Source: JBBQZL01 sp038207745 (GTDB taxonomy: Bacteria; Actinomycetota; Thermoleophilia; Solirubrobacterales; 70-9). From it: a stretch of 38,436 bases of DNA. The stretch spans positions 1 to 38,436 of the forward strand of contig JBBQZL010000003.1 of assembly GCA_038207745.1 (NCBI GenBank), written 5' to 3'. Position numbers and translations under genes: made by a program. The notes below the pieces were generated by a model that saw only the letters and a program-made list of their open reading frames with translations, was not told the DNA's origin and did not search any database. Below are positions 7,990-17,237 of the stretch, piece by piece; position 1 is the first letter of the stretch; each line of letters opens with the position of its first letter.

Positions 7990-8568
7990 TCAGCAGCGCG
8001 TGCCGAAGTGCGTGGTCCAGACGTGGGCATTGCGATAGCGGACGAGTGTGCCGACATCGAGACCGACGCCAAACTGCTTGAAGGACCCGTTGAGGATGTT
8101 CTGGAGGTGTTCGGGAGAGTGGACCCAGGCCTTCATGATCGAGCGGACCGAACCGTAGGAATTGGATCCCCAGGCGATGTTCTCTCCCGCGGACCAGCAC
8201 TGGGTGATGAAGCCGGTGCGGCGCATCCAATAGGTGAAGTCGCGGCCGCACGCCGAGTGGCTGAAGCTGTTGCACCTGATGATGTCGCTGGACTTGCGAC
8301 CAGAGGACTTGCCGAGGTCAACTGAGGCCGAAAGTCGATGCCTATCTGTCTTGCGCCTTGCAAAGTTGATCATGCAGCGCATCGAGCGCTCTTGGACAGC
8401 GCTGGGAAGGCCCGCGTCCCGCTGGTGCTTGCAGACCCTGGTCGGGGCGACCAGATCTCCAAGTGACCTGGCTCCCGCGGGCGTCGCCGCGGTGAGCGCC
8501 GACAATGCCGTGGCGGCGAGGATGAGGCTGGTCAGGAGTCGGGATTTCACCTGGACTCTTCTCGGCAT
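7990..8568 (-). CDS. Secreted CAP (SCP/PR-1) domain protein
   Basis: 192 residues. The N-terminus is a signal peptide: a basic start, the hydrophobic LILAATALSALTAATPAG and a likely cleavage near ARS (about residues 33-35). The CAP fold follows: MRCMINFARRK, a helix with SSGRKSSDIIRCNSFSHSAC, then GENIAWGS, SIMKAWVHSPEHLQNIL and FGVGLDVG. These match the bacterial cysteine-rich secretory/PR-1 family, including the conserved His in the FSHS and SPEH segments. Several cysteines suggest extracellular disulfides. Its function outside the cell is unknown; bacterial members are linked to envelope or host interactions. A GTG six codons downstream (8550) is an alternative start. Confidence 0.85.
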   Translation of the reverse strand: MPRRVQVKSRLLTSLILAATALSALTAATPAGARSLGDLVAPTRVCKHQRDAGLPSAVQERSMRCMINFARRKTDRHRLSASVDLGKSSGRKSSDIIRCNSFSHSACGRDFTYWMRRTGFITQCWSAGENIAWGSNSYGSVRSIMKAWVHSPEHLQNILNGSFKQFGVGLDVGTLVRYRNAHVWTTHFGTRC

Positions 8569-8601
8569 CCGGGACTCGAACTTGAGGTCGCTGCGAATTC
8601 A

Positions 8602-8638
8602 GATGGACGAAAGGTCCATCACCTATTCTGGGTACAGT
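8602..8638 (+). promoter_or_regulatory. msrB promoter region with operator-like inverted repeat
   Basis: A perfect 7-bp inverted repeat with a 5-base loop (GATGGAC 8602-8608, GTCCATC 8614-8620) lies where the -35 region would be for a TATTCT hexamer at 8624-8629. A second possible -10, TACAGT, lies at 8633-8638. A Shine-Dalgarno-like AAAGG precedes the msrB ATG at 8655. The repeat sits between divergent cap and msrB starts, so a regulator bound there could affect both genes. Confidence 0.35.
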
Positions 8639-8654
8639 CCACGAAAGGCGAGAA

Positions 8655-9059
8655 ATGGCAGAAGACACCGGCAAAGTCGTCAAGTCGGACCAGGAATGGA
8701 AGGACCAATTGACGCCTGATCAGTACGAGATCACCCGCAGGGCGGGGACAGAGGCGCCATTCACGGGTCCCCACCTGGATGAGAAGCGATCAGGCACGTT
8801 CAACTGCGTCGGTTGCGGCACCCGGCTCTTCGAGTCCGGGACCAAATTCGAGTCCGGGACGGGCTGGCCGAGCTTCACCGAGCCAATGAACCTCGAGCAC
8901 GTCGAGCTGCGCAGCGACGAGAGCCTCTTCATGAAGCGGACAGAGGTTGTCTGCAAGCACTGCGACGCCCATCTGGGCCACGTCTTCAACGATGGTCCCG
9001 GGCCGACCGGTGAGCGCTACTGCATCAACGGCTGTGCGCTGACCTTCACCGAGGAATAG
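8655..9059 (+). CDS. msrB: Peptide methionine (R)-S-oxide reductase MsrB
   Basis: 134 residues, the normal length for free-standing MsrB. It reduces methionine-R-sulfoxide in proteins with thioredoxin as donor. The structural zinc site is complete (C51, C54 in FNCVGCGTRLF; C100, C103 in VVCKHCDAHLGHVF). The substrate-binding SGTGWPSFTEP is present, and the catalytic Cys is C123 in RYCINGCALTF. A further Cys at 127, four residues after the nucleophile, is a candidate resolving residue. It acts in the cytoplasm; there is no signal peptide. It converges on acs with only six bases between stops. Confidence 0.95.
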   Translation: MAEDTGKVVKSDQEWKDQLTPDQYEITRRAGTEAPFTGPHLDEKRSGTFNCVGCGTRLFESGTKFESGTGWPSFTEPMNLEHVELRSDESLFMKRTEVVCKHCDAHLGHVFNDGPGPTGERYCINGCALTFTEE

Positions 9060-9065
9060 CCGCGG

Positions 9066-11030
<1,965 letters not shown>

Positions 11031-11462
11031 CTCGCTCCTCAGGTCGGTGTTCCCTGATCCTAGTTACGTACCCGATAGAAGAGAAAGCACCGCAACCTGG
11101 CGACCCGCATCTAAACGGCTGCCACGTCCCTGGATGACGGTGTCCGAGTGTCGCTATTTTCAACGAATTCGATCTCGGCTCGCACGACACCAGCTGGCCC
11201 GAGGCCTGAGGCCGAACCTCCATGCGACCACGCGACTCCGGCAAGTTCGACCGCATGCTCACGACTGCTTGCCTGCATGCTGAGAGACGACCGGACCGTA
11301 ACTCTTCATCCTCGCGAGCGAGGTATTTGGTGCCCGGTGACCGCCATGAGCCCCGGCGACCTGACCACTCGAAGAATCGCGGGGGCAGCAGAGTCGGAAG
11401 GCGCCCGATGGCGAGGGGATCTGAGCCTCCGCCATCTCGATTGGCGCCGGGGCCTTTTGCGT
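11031..11462. other. Gene-free stretch upstream of acs
   Basis: About 430 bases without a recognisable gene. The acs leader and possible -10 (TAGGAT on minus, 11057-11062) occupy the left edge. Open frames here read as low-complexity shadows, and none has a convincing domain or start signal. It borders the lower-GC toxin-antitoxin pair and could be part of the same inserted segment. Confidence 0.5.
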
Positions 11463-11783
11463 TCAGTGAGCTGGTTGAATCTCCGATAGGGAGACCACTT
11501 CGTCATCAAACACCGCATTTATTTCCAGGCGACCGCCCAGACCGTCGATGTATTCAGCCAGAGTCGAGAGATATGGATTGTCCGTATGCTCGATTCGAGA
11601 AACATTGGCCTGTGTCGTACCCATGACCGCTGCCAGTTCAGCCTGTGTTGTGCTTCGACTCTCGCGGATCGAAGCCAAGCGGACAGCCGCCCGCATGGCT
11701 TCCTTCTCACGATCGATTCGCTCTCGTCTAACAGGGTCGGCAAGGATTTCCTTGCGAACCTCCGAAAACTTCCTTCCCGTCAT
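11463..11783 (-). CDS. XRE-family antitoxin (HigA-like)
   Basis: 106 residues from ATG 11783, chosen because GGAG precedes it at normal spacing; a TTG at 11834 would add 17 residues that look non-conserved. The N-terminal helix is charged (MTGRKFSEVRKEILADPVRR). A helix-turn-helix follows: TTQAELAAVMGTTQANVSRI, then LSTLAEYIDGLGGRLEI. The product should bind and neutralise the upstream toxin and repress the pair's promoter. The toxin gene comes first (83-base gap), the order typical of higBA. The pair is visibly lower in GC than its surroundings, suggesting transfer. The family call is strong; the partner specificity is inferred from adjacency. Confidence 0.87.
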   Translation of the reverse strand: MTGRKFSEVRKEILADPVRRERIDREKEAMRAAVRLASIRESRSTTQAELAAVMGTTQANVSRIEHTDNPYLSTLAEYIDGLGGRLEINAVFDDEVVSLSEIQPAH

Positions 11784-11866
11784 AGCGGTGGCTCCAATCT
11801 TTTCTCGACCGACCCGGTCGAGGTAACCTCGCAATCTCGGCCTACCCGACCAAGACCATTCTTACT

Positions 11867-12202
11867 TCATCGTTGCCGCTGGAGGTGATCATCAAACAAG
11901 TCGTCAGCTTCCGGGATCGCCTTCTTGTACCAGCGGTTCCACTCGCCTCGCTTGTCTCCTCCGACCAGCAGAATGGCAATCCTGCTTGGGTCAAATGCGA
12001 ATAGAACCCTTAACGTTCCCCGTCGCAGCTCCTTCATGTTGGAGTGGCGCGAGTTCTCAATCGAGTCGACCACCGGCCGACCCAGCGCTGGTCCTTCTTC
12101 TTCGAGCAGAGACACGGCAGCCAGAATGCTGTCTTGCTTTTCTTCCGCCAGGCTCTCAAACCATCTGTCGAATTTCTCCGTCGAATCCGTCGACCAACTC
12201 AC
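11867..12202 (-). CDS. RelE/HigB-superfamily toxin
   Basis: 111 residues. FDRWFESLAEEKQDSILAAV, LGRPVVDSIENSRHSNMKEL, RRGTLRVLFAFDPSRIAIL and GGDKRGEWNRWYKKAIPEAD together match the phage-derived Gp49/HigB-like branch of the RelE/ParE superfamily. Members of this branch are generally ribosome-dependent mRNA interferases. The conserved Arg in the FAFDPSR strand and the KRGEWNRWY segment carry the likely catalytic or binding residues. The GTG start at 12202 has no Shine-Dalgarno but a TATATT box 7 bases upstream, so the mRNA is probably leaderless. It is followed by the XRE antitoxin. The 60 bases 12181-12240 contain 28 G/C, well below the window's norm. Confidence 0.87.
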   Translation of the reverse strand: MSWSTDSTEKFDRWFESLAEEKQDSILAAVSLLEEEGPALGRPVVDSIENSRHSNMKELRRGTLRVLFAFDPSRIAILLVGGDKRGEWNRWYKKAIPEADDLFDDHLQRQR

Positions 12203-12209
12203 AGGAACG

Positions 12210-12237
12210 AATATAGCACATCTATTGTACGACGCAA
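12210..12237 (-). promoter_or_regulatory. Leaderless-type promoter of the toxin-antitoxin pair
   Basis: On the minus strand TTGCGT (12232-12237) is followed after 16 bases by TATATT (12210-12215), which ends 7 bases before the toxin GTG. No Shine-Dalgarno lies between. Transcription should begin at the start codon. A second -10-like TACAAT lies within the spacer. Confidence 0.5.
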
Positions 12238-12399
12238 ACGTAATACCGATAGGTCGCCATCGATTTGAACATCAGGGTGGGGTTCGCGCCTGCCTTCAGC
12301 GATGGAATGCACTTCTAGCCTTAGGCGATTAGGGCATTTCGCATTTCGCAGAGGAGGCTGACCAAATCAATGAATAGCCGCGTGTCGCCGAATCATTGT

Positions 12400-13203
12400 C
12401 TACCGACAGGGCCTCCACGGTTTTGCGAACAGATCGTAGCTCTTGCGGATCGCGGTGAAGCGGAGGTTCTTGGCCCGGGGGCAGAAGGCTGAGGGGGCGA
12501 GCTCGTACTCGGATTCGAAGACCGCCTTGCCTGCCCTGATGAAGGGGGTGTACTGGCCGCACTCGTCGTATTGGAAGCACTGCTCGACCACGGCGAAGTC
12601 GAAGTTACCGACCAGCTGCGTCGCCTGCGGGCCGTCGTTCTTGAGCGCCACCGACATGCCCTTCTTGTGGACCTCGCGGGCGATCCAGCGGTTGAAGCGG
12701 AGCTGATCGGCCCTGGTCAGCGGGAAGCCGGTCGGGTTTTCCCAGCCGTTGACATTGTCAGGCTCGACCGCGTCGAATCCCTTGCTCGCGCAGATCCTGA
12801 AGCGCGCCCGAAGCGGCGCGGCGAGCTTCTTGATCCGGCGGATGTCGAGCCAGCTCTCGTCGGGATAGCCCTCGTACTTCTTGCCGATCACCGATTTGGG
12901 AAAGCGCTTGGCGTCCGAACGGTAGCGCTCCCAGCTGCCGACGTCTAGGTAACAGATGACCCTGCGTCCCTTGCTGTGCAGCCGGTTGACCGTCTCGCGG
13001 CCGACGTCAAATCCGTCAACCTCGTAGACCGGCGCCTTCACCCCGGTGTCAACCTTGCCCTGAAGCTGCCACTGCCAGGAGCTGATCGACGGATTGGGCT
13101 TCCAGATCTTTGCGTCGGCGCTCTCGTTGCCGCAGCCGGAGAGGAGCAGTGCGACCAGCAGCGCCAGCGAGATTGCTGCCGCGAGGCGGACCCTGAGGCT
13201 CAT
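12400..13203 (-). CDS. GH114-family lipoprotein (endo-alpha-1,4-polygalactosaminidase-like)
   Basis: 267 residues from ATG 13203. This start is chosen because it opens a clean lipoprotein signal (SLRVRLAAAISLALLVALLL, then SGCG with lipid-attached C24); a longer frame to 13320 would run inside thyX. The mature part is a GH114-type barrel: ISSWQWQLQGK, VYEVDGFDVGRETVNRLH, RRVICYLDVGSWERYRSDA, DESWLDIRR, GFDAVEPDNVNGW and MSVALKNDG. Those acidic residues (D in YLDVGSWE, E/D in VEPDN) are the expected active-site set. The family hydrolyses alpha-1,4-linked galactosamine polymers, so an envelope or biofilm polysaccharide role is plausible. It begins 4 bases after the thyX stop, indicating cotranscription. 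Confidence 0.87.
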   Translation of the reverse strand: MSLRVRLAAAISLALLVALLLSGCGNESADAKIWKPNPSISSWQWQLQGKVDTGVKAPVYEVDGFDVGRETVNRLHSKGRRVICYLDVGSWERYRSDAKRFPKSVIGKKYEGYPDESWLDIRRIKKLAAPLRARFRICASKGFDAVEPDNVNGWENPTGFPLTRADQLRFNRWIAREVHKKGMSVALKNDGPQATQLVGNFDFAVVEQCFQYDECGQYTPFIRAGKAVFESEYELAPSAFCPRAKNLRFTAIRKSYDLFAKPWRPCR

Positions 13204-13207
13204 CGGG

Positions 13208-14842
13208 TCAGCCGAGCTGGCTGAGGCCGGAGGGTGAGTCGGCTCGATCGCGATCGGCGAACTCGGCGCGCTTGTGATGGGTGCGGATCTCTCCGAGGAT
13301 GCGCTCGAGCCGCGGTTCATGAGTGGTGTCGACGTGGGTCATCGCCGCGGCCACCGACGGATGGATCGTCGCGATCCGGTCGTGCATAGCCTGTGCGACG
13401 GCCCTGTATGTCGGGTGACCTTCGCGCCCTGACCTGAGCTCGATCAGATGCATTGCCTCGCGGGCGTTGAGGTCCAGGACATAGCGGATCCGATACCCGA
13501 GCGAAAGCGCGTACGGAGCGGCCTGTGGCATTCCCGACCCGCGGAGGCGCTCGTACTCGCGCTGCGAGATGTCCAGTGCGCGCTCATACTCGCCGTCGAC
13601 CCCGGCGTCGCGGATCTCCTCAGGGACTCCGGCGCCGAGATCGGGGCCCAGCGTCTGCCATTGGCAGGTGAGCATCCGGTGCCTCTGGAGATCCCTGAAT
13701 GCGCCATAGTCGGAGACGATCTCGAAGCGGTAGCGGATCGCCTCAAAGCCTCGCCCGGGCCGATGTCTGCGGTTGCGGCGCTCGCCGACCAGATCGCCGA
13801 GGAGCCGGGCGCGCTCGTCTCTGTCGAGCAGATCGAGGCGGGCGCGGATCTCCATCTCAGAGGTCGCGGCTGACTCATAGAGGCAGGAGGCGAGCAGACC
13901 CTCCTCGTTGCCATCGACGTGCAGCAACTCGACGACGGGCGAGCCGTCGCCCGGATCACGCCGATCGAGCCCGAGCCTGGAAATCCAACTCTCCGTCGCA
14001 TTGCGGCGGGATTCGAGGAAGGAGATGTATTCGCCGCCACGATCGGCCCGGTCGATGCGCGCGACGAAGCTCGGCATCACCTGCTTGAGCTCGGCCAGGA
14101 TCATTTCGCCGAATGCCCGCGCCTCCGGCAGCGGCGATGCCATCAGTCGCATCACCAACTGCTCGTAGGCCTGGCCCGAGGCATAGATGCCCACATGGCT
14201 GAGCGTCGCAGCGGGAAGCAATCCACGGAGCAGATCAAGCGCCTTTGCCCGGATCGAGCTGGCCCAGGCGCCCTCGGGCTGGTCCGGGTCACGCGGCCAG
14301 CGATCCGCTGCCCACTTCTCGACCTCACCCAATGAGTTCGAGTAGATCGAGAAGATCTGGTTCATCGCTGCGTTGAACTCGGGCCCCAGATCGTCATCCG
14401 TGTAATAACGATAGCCGCCGCCGGACGAGATCGGGCGGTCATAGGGGATGTAGCGGGTCGATTGCTCGAGGTAGGCGGCAAGCCGGCCCCTCTGGAGAGT
14501 CTTGGTGAGGATGTTGGAGACCCACTCGCACGCGATGTGGGCGCCACCGACCTGGGCGATCGAGTCGTCCCCGTATCCGACGAAGACCCGCTCGTAGAGC
14601 TTCGCGGCGCGGGCACCCTCCGCCCCATCGAACGGCCGGGTGCCCTCGGCGACGTCGGCGGCGAACTCATCGAGGAAGAGCCGCCTGACAGAACCCGAGT
14701 AGCGCGAATACCTGGCAAACATCGCTCCCTTGACGGTTTCCGGGAGGTTTACCAGCGCAAAAACCGGTCGATCGATGTTGGTGAAATGCGCAGCCAGCAT
14801 GGCTTGCTCGTCGGGTGTGAACTCCTCTACCGGGTAGCGCAT
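13208..14842 (-). CDS. Tandem-domain ThyX-family protein (FAD-dependent thymidylate synthase-like)
   Basis: 544 residues, roughly twice a normal ThyX. Both halves look ThyX-like. The first has SRYSGSVRRLF, GYGDDSIAQVGGAHIACEWV and the signature region R118-G-R-L-A-A-Y-L-E-Q-S-T-R-Y131. The second has LQRHRMLTCQWQTLGPD (R387-H-R389) and LNAREAMHLIELRSGREGHP. Against the ThyX consensus RHRxxSxNExSxRY, the first copy keeps the E-x-S-x-R-Y half but has Gly for His. The second keeps RHR but has W, T, G and P at the E, S, R and Y positions. The two copies could complement each other in one pseudo-symmetrical active site, or the protein may have another role. ThyX makes dTMP from dUMP using methylene-tetrahydrofolate and FAD. 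The start follows a TAGGAT box by 6 bases. Confidence 0.82.
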   Translation of the reverse strand: MRYPVEEFTPDEQAMLAAHFTNIDRPVFALVNLPETVKGAMFARYSRYSGSVRRLFLDEFAADVAEGTRPFDGAEGARAAKLYERVFVGYGDDSIAQVGGAHIACEWVSNILTKTLQRGRLAAYLEQSTRYIPYDRPISSGGGYRYYTDDDLGPEFNAAMNQIFSIYSNSLGEVEKWAADRWPRDPDQPEGAWASSIRAKALDLLRGLLPAATLSHVGIYASGQAYEQLVMRLMASPLPEARAFGEMILAELKQVMPSFVARIDRADRGGEYISFLESRRNATESWISRLGLDRRDPGDGSPVVELLHVDGNEEGLLASCLYESAATSEMEIRARLDLLDRDERARLLGDLVGERRNRRHRPGRGFEAIRYRFEIVSDYGAFRDLQRHRMLTCQWQTLGPDLGAGVPEEIRDAGVDGEYERALDISQREYERLRGSGMPQAAPYALSLGYRIRYVLDLNAREAMHLIELRSGREGHPTYRAVAQAMHDRIATIHPSVAAAMTHVDTTHEPRLERILGEIRTHHKRAEFADRDRADSPSGLSQLG

Positions 14843-14848
14843 CGGTCG

Positions 14849-14854
14849 ATCCTA
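14849..14854 (-). promoter_or_regulatory. Candidate -10 box for leaderless thyX-like mRNA
   Basis: TAGGAT on the minus strand ends 6 bases before the ATG at 14842. There is no Shine-Dalgarno and no obvious -35 box. It should drive the thyX-like/GH114 pair. Confidence 0.35.
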
Positions 14855-14914
14855 GCCAGAGACCATGACGGCGTAGCGGCCGACCCCGATCTCCCGCCCG
14901 CGAAAGGCGTATGA

Positions 14915-15394
14915 GTGATCAAGGTGGTGTCCGCCGCCACCGATGGAAAACGGACCCGACAGCCAAGGCGCAGTTCGCTCTGCAGGCGCAATGACGGCAA
15001 GATCGCGGGGATCGGATTCCTGAACATCGCCCTGACGGGGACGCGCGCAAGGCTTGGCGCCCAACTGACATGGATAACCATCGCACTGCTGGAGATCCCG
15101 ATGTTCTGGCTGACGAGCCTGATCACCTTCCACCTGGTCCGGACCCTCGACAGGAACAAGACGGCGTTTGAGGATCTCTCCAGGCAGGACGGGTTGACCG
15201 GAGTCTGGAACTACCGGGCGCTTCACGAGCACCTCGGAGGTGACCGGGCGAAGGCCCATGTCGGAGAAACCCTCAAGTCGTCGGTACGGTCCATCGACCA
15301 ACTGCTCAGCCAGGCCGATCTCGCCCTGTTGACCCGGAAACGGTTGAAGCGGGAGGCGCCGCCATCATCTCGACCCGCTGTCCCCCGGCCATGA
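14915..15394 (+). pseudogene. Decayed GGDEF (diguanylate cyclase) gene with internal deletion
   Basis: One open frame preserves the two ends of a membrane-linked GGDEF protein. A hydrophobic segment (LTWITIALLEIPMFWLTSLI) leads into FEDLSRQDGLTGVWNYRAL, the conserved start of a GGDEF domain, and RSIDQLLSQADLALLTRKRL resembles its last helix. Only about 25 residues separate these ends where roughly 130 are normal. The GGDEF active-site loop and metal-binding residues are gone, so the product cannot make cyclic di-GMP. The deletion appears in-frame. The 3' 89 bases overlap the convergent VOC gene. A degenerate regulatory protein cannot be excluded, but decay is the simpler reading. Confidence 0.55.
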
Positions 15395-15695
15395 CCGCGA
15401 TTGCACGGCGCTCGCCCCAATGCTGTTGACGCTCCTGGACTGAGAAGCCGGCCGCCTCCAGACGTTCGATCGCCGCAGGCAGGTCGGCGACGATGACCGC
15501 CGGGTGTCCCGACCCGGGAACCACGGGATCCCCGGTGAGGAGAAGGTGGATCTGGGTTCCGGATTTCTCCATCCACGTGGCGCGGTCGGCCAGGGAGTCC
15601 GGCACAGGCACCCGGGCAAAGCCGATCGCCTCCCAGAACCTGATGCCCGCCTCGAGATCGCCGGGGGCAATTTCGAGGGCGATATGGTGGAGCAC
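15306..15695 (-). CDS. VOC family protein trailing the nuo operon
   Basis: 129 residues from GTG 15695. It begins MLHHIALEIAPGDLEAGIRF and continues FWEAIGFARVPVP, TQIHLLLTGDP, GHPAVIVADLPAAIERLEAA and GQRVEMMAAPP, a full single VOC module with candidate metal ligands at the first His, the central His and the final Glu. The substrate is unknown. It starts 15 bases after the nuoN stop on the same strand, so it is probably transcribed with nuo, although nothing links it to complex I function. A 14-base perfect palindrome (CTGCCCTAGGGCAG, 15706-15719) spans the nuoN stop just upstream. Its 3' end overlaps the decayed GGDEF frame. Confidence 0.82.
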   Translation of the reverse strand: MLHHIALEIAPGDLEAGIRFWEAIGFARVPVPDSLADRATWMEKSGTQIHLLLTGDPVVPGSGHPAVIVADLPAAIERLEAAGFSVQERQQHWGERRAIAVMAGGQRVEMMAAPPASTVSGSTGRDRPG

Positions 15696-15710
15696 CGGGA
15701 GCCCCCTGCC

Positions 15711-17237
15711 CTAGGGCAGATACTGGGCGAGCGAGGCCGCGGCGTGGTCGGCCACATCGACCAGCGGCTGGGGAATGATCCCAAAGAAGACGGTTGCCGC
15801 GGCGACGACCAGCGCTGGGATGACCAGGTAGAGACGCGTACCGGCCCTTGGATCAATCGGGTCTGCCTCCGGCGAGCCACCGGCCATCGCGGGCAGCGCC
15901 TCGGGGTCGGTTCGATCGGCTCCGGGACGTACCCAGACGGCCGCAACGACCCGCATGTAATAGGCCGCGGAGATCATCGTGCCGACGACGATCATCACCG
16001 CAAGCCAGGTGTAGCCCCCGTCGATGAGGGCCTCGATCAGGAAGAGCTTGCCGATGAAACCCGTGGTTCCCGGAAGGCCTGCGAGCGCCAGCATCGAGAC
16101 CGTGAGAATGGCGGCCATCAGCGGCCTCGAGCGGCCAAGATCCTCGACCGAGGCAATCTCATCACCGTGGCTGGTCTCGCGTTCCCGGGCGACGATGACC
16201 GCGAAACCGGCGAGATTCATCATCGTGTAGGCAAGGAGATAGAAGACCAGAGCGCTGACCCCGACCTCTGTGGCGACAACGAGGCCGCCGAGGATGTATC
16301 CGGCCTGGGCGACTCCCGAATATCCGAGCATCCGCTTCAGCGAGGTCTGCTTGATCGCACCGACGTTTCCGACCACGATCGTGATCGCCGCCAGCGCCGC
16401 GAGCGCCGTGTCCCACTCGGCAGCCGAGGGTGCAAGGGCGACCAGGAAGAAGCGCACGAACACGGCGAAGGCGGCCAGCTTGGTGGCGACCGCCATGAAG
16501 GCGGTGATCGGCGTTGGCGCGCCCTGGTAGACGTCCGGAGTCCATTGATGAAACGGCGCGATCGAGGTCTTGAAGGCGAAGCCGGTCGCAACGAGGGCGA
16601 TGCCCAGCATCAGCAGCGGATCCGAGCTTAGTCCCTGGCTGGTCACCTCCTTGGCGATACCCGTGAACTCGGTCGAACCGGTGGCTCCGTAGATCATCGC
16701 GAGTCCGTAGAGCAGGGTTGCCGAACCGAGCGAGCCGATGATCAGGTACTTGAGACCCGACTCGAGCGAGTCCCTGCGGTGGAGGTTGGTTGCGCAGAGC
16801 ACGTACAGCGGGATCGAAAGTGCCTCGAGAGCGATGAACAGCGTCAACAGGCTGGTTGCCTGGGTGAGCATCGTCATTCCGAAGACAGAGCCGAGCAGCA
16901 ACACGTGGTACTCACCGACTCCGGCGTGTTCGGTTGCGGGCTCACGGATCGAGAGGAAGACCGTGAACATCGCGGCTCCGACCGCCGCAAGGCCGAGCGC
17001 GATCGAGAAGTCGTCGATCTGGAGGACGCCGCTGACCAGATCCTTGCTCTCGCCCCACTGCCAGATCAACAACCCGCCGGCCACGGCAAGCGTCAGCAGG
17101 GTCAGCGCCGGGATAAACCGCTTGACCTGATCAAAGACCGCGGCGAGCAGGACGACGCAGATCCCTCCGACCAGCGCGATGATCGGCGAGAGGCCCGCGT
17201 AATCGATCTCGGGTGGTGTTACGTCGGCAAGAATCAC
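15711..17237 (-). CDS. nuoN: NADH:quinone oxidoreductase subunit N
   Basis: 508 residues. It is one of the three antiporter-like membrane subunits of complex I that carry protons across the inner membrane. About 14 hydrophobic helices are visible. Diagnostic segments are LYVLCATNLHRRDSLESGLK, LKYLIIGSLGSATLLYG, APFHQWTPDVYQGAPTPITA and KRMLGYSGVAQAGYILGG; the conserved lysines and glutamate of the channel lie in these. The start is GTG 17237, overlapping the nuoM stop as GTGA. It is the last nuo gene of the operon. Confidence 0.96.
   Translation of the reverse strand: MILADVTPPEIDYAGLSPIIALVGGICVVLLAAVFDQVKRFIPALTLLTLAVAGGLLIWQWGESKDLVSGVLQIDDFSIALGLAAVGAAMFTVFLSIREPATEHAGVGEYHVLLLGSVFGMTMLTQATSLLTLFIALEALSIPLYVLCATNLHRRDSLESGLKYLIIGSLGSATLLYGLAMIYGATGSTEFTGIAKEVTSQGLSSDPLLMLGIALVATGFAFKTSIAPFHQWTPDVYQGAPTPITAFMAVATKLAAFAVFVRFFLVALAPSAAEWDTALAALAAITIVVGNVGAIKQTSLKRMLGYSGVAQAGYILGGLVVATEVGVSALVFYLLAYTMMNLAGFAVIVARERETSHGDEIASVEDLGRSRPLMAAILTVSMLALAGLPGTTGFIGKLFLIEALIDGGYTWLAVMIVVGTMISAAYYMRVVAAVWVRPGADRTDPEALPAMAGGSPEADPIDPRAGTRLYLVIPALVVAAATVFFGIIPQPLVDVADHAAASLAQYLP

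Noticed and set aside
8560..8592. T-arm-like sequence (GTTCGAGTC on the minus strand), possible tRNA
   Set aside because: Flanking bases do not form a T-stem, and no acceptor, D or anticodon arm can be built around it. It lies at the start of the CAP gene.
11148..11626. Plus-strand open frames in the gene-free stretch upstream of acs
   Set aside because: They lack start signals and recognisable sequence, and their 3' ends run antisense into the antitoxin gene.
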